Below, one piece after another: positions 13,408-13,481 of a stretch of DNA of 13,481 bases. The DNA lies in NCBI GenBank assembly GCA_002348265.1, contig DEAT01000060.1:1-13481 (forward strand). The letters run 5' to 3'. The position numbers and the translations under genes were made by a program. Below the pieces are notes generated by a model. That model saw nothing but the letters and a program-made list of their open reading frames with translations. It searched no databases and was not told where the DNA came from. This DNA comes from Gemmatimonadales bacterium UBA2975 (lineage in GTDB: Bacteria; Gemmatimonadota; Gemmatimonadetes; Longimicrobiales; Gaopeijiaceae). Every line of letters begins with the position of its first letter. Within the stretch, counting starts at the first letter, position 1.

Positions 13408-13481
13408 CTTTCGATCATCACCTCAATCAACATTCCAGTATCTGGAGACTGACCCTGCGGGCGGAAACTGAACTTGATGGG
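13404..13481 (-). CDS. C-terminal fragment of the gene upstream of tolB, possibly TonB/TolA-like
   Basis: From the right edge the minus strand reads through 25 codons to a TGA at 13404-13406. The fragment starts PIKFSFRPQG and ends LIEVMIER. The stop overlaps the tolB ATG by 4 nt (ATGA), the usual sign of a co-transcribed gene in front. In Tol-Pal operons the gene before tolB is commonly tolA or a TonB-family energy transducer. The strand-like PIKFSFRP is compatible with a TonB C-terminal domain, but 25 residues are too few to assign a family. The start lies outside the window. Confidence 0.6.
   Translation of the reverse strand, partial: PIKFSFRPQGQSPDTGMLIEVMIER

Overview
The window looks like a chromosomal housekeeping segment from a diderm (Gram-negative type) bacterium. 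Gene content, protein style and gene order (tolB-pal-cpoB-nrdR-tatC-lptD, and a DUF4321 gene beside tatA) suggest a member of Gemmatimonadota or a close relative. That assignment rests on family knowledge and pattern recognition, not on a search. I see no rRNA, tRNA, CRISPR array, insertion sequence, phage gene or attachment site.

Layout. (1) 1-850, minus strand: the 5' part of a TPR-repeat protein gene that runs off the left edge. (2) 851-1141: a divergent intergenic region with one candidate sigma70-type promoter facing each way. (3) 1142-2974, plus strand: a membrane-anchored PpiD/SurA-type peptidyl-prolyl isomerase or chaperone, convergent with everything to its right. (4) 3055-13481: a long run of ten complete minus-strand genes plus one partial one. 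In transcription order (right to left) they are the 3' end of a probable TonB/TolA-like gene, tolB, pal, cpoB (ybgF), nrdR, tatC, an lptD homologue, ftcD, a long-chain polyprenyl diphosphate synthase, a DUF4321 membrane protein and tatA. Several junctions are very tight: an ATGA overlap into tolB, 3 nt between cpoB and nrdR, and 2 nt between tatC and lptD. Wider gaps (147-215 nt) occur before pal, ftcD and the polyprenyl synthase.

How the genes work together. Most of the cluster serves the cell envelope. TolB-Pal-CpoB couples the outer membrane to peptidoglycan and division. LptD inserts lipopolysaccharide (LPS) into the outer membrane. TatA and TatC export folded proteins. The PpiD/SurA-like protein assists folding of exported proteins. 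The polyprenyl synthase supplies long isoprenoid chains for quinones or lipid carriers. NrdR (ribonucleotide reductase repressor) and FtcD (folate/histidine one-carbon metabolism) are metabolic passengers.

I did not find a convincing previously undescribed system. The observation most worth following up is a very GC-rich hairpin at 11180-11212. It lies between pal and cpoB and buries the apparent cpoB ribosome-binding site while lacking a terminator U-tract. Also of interest are an LptD with a single cysteine, two possible short frames upstream of the polyprenyl synthase, and a T7 homopolymer that may hide an N-terminal extension of the DUF4321 protein.
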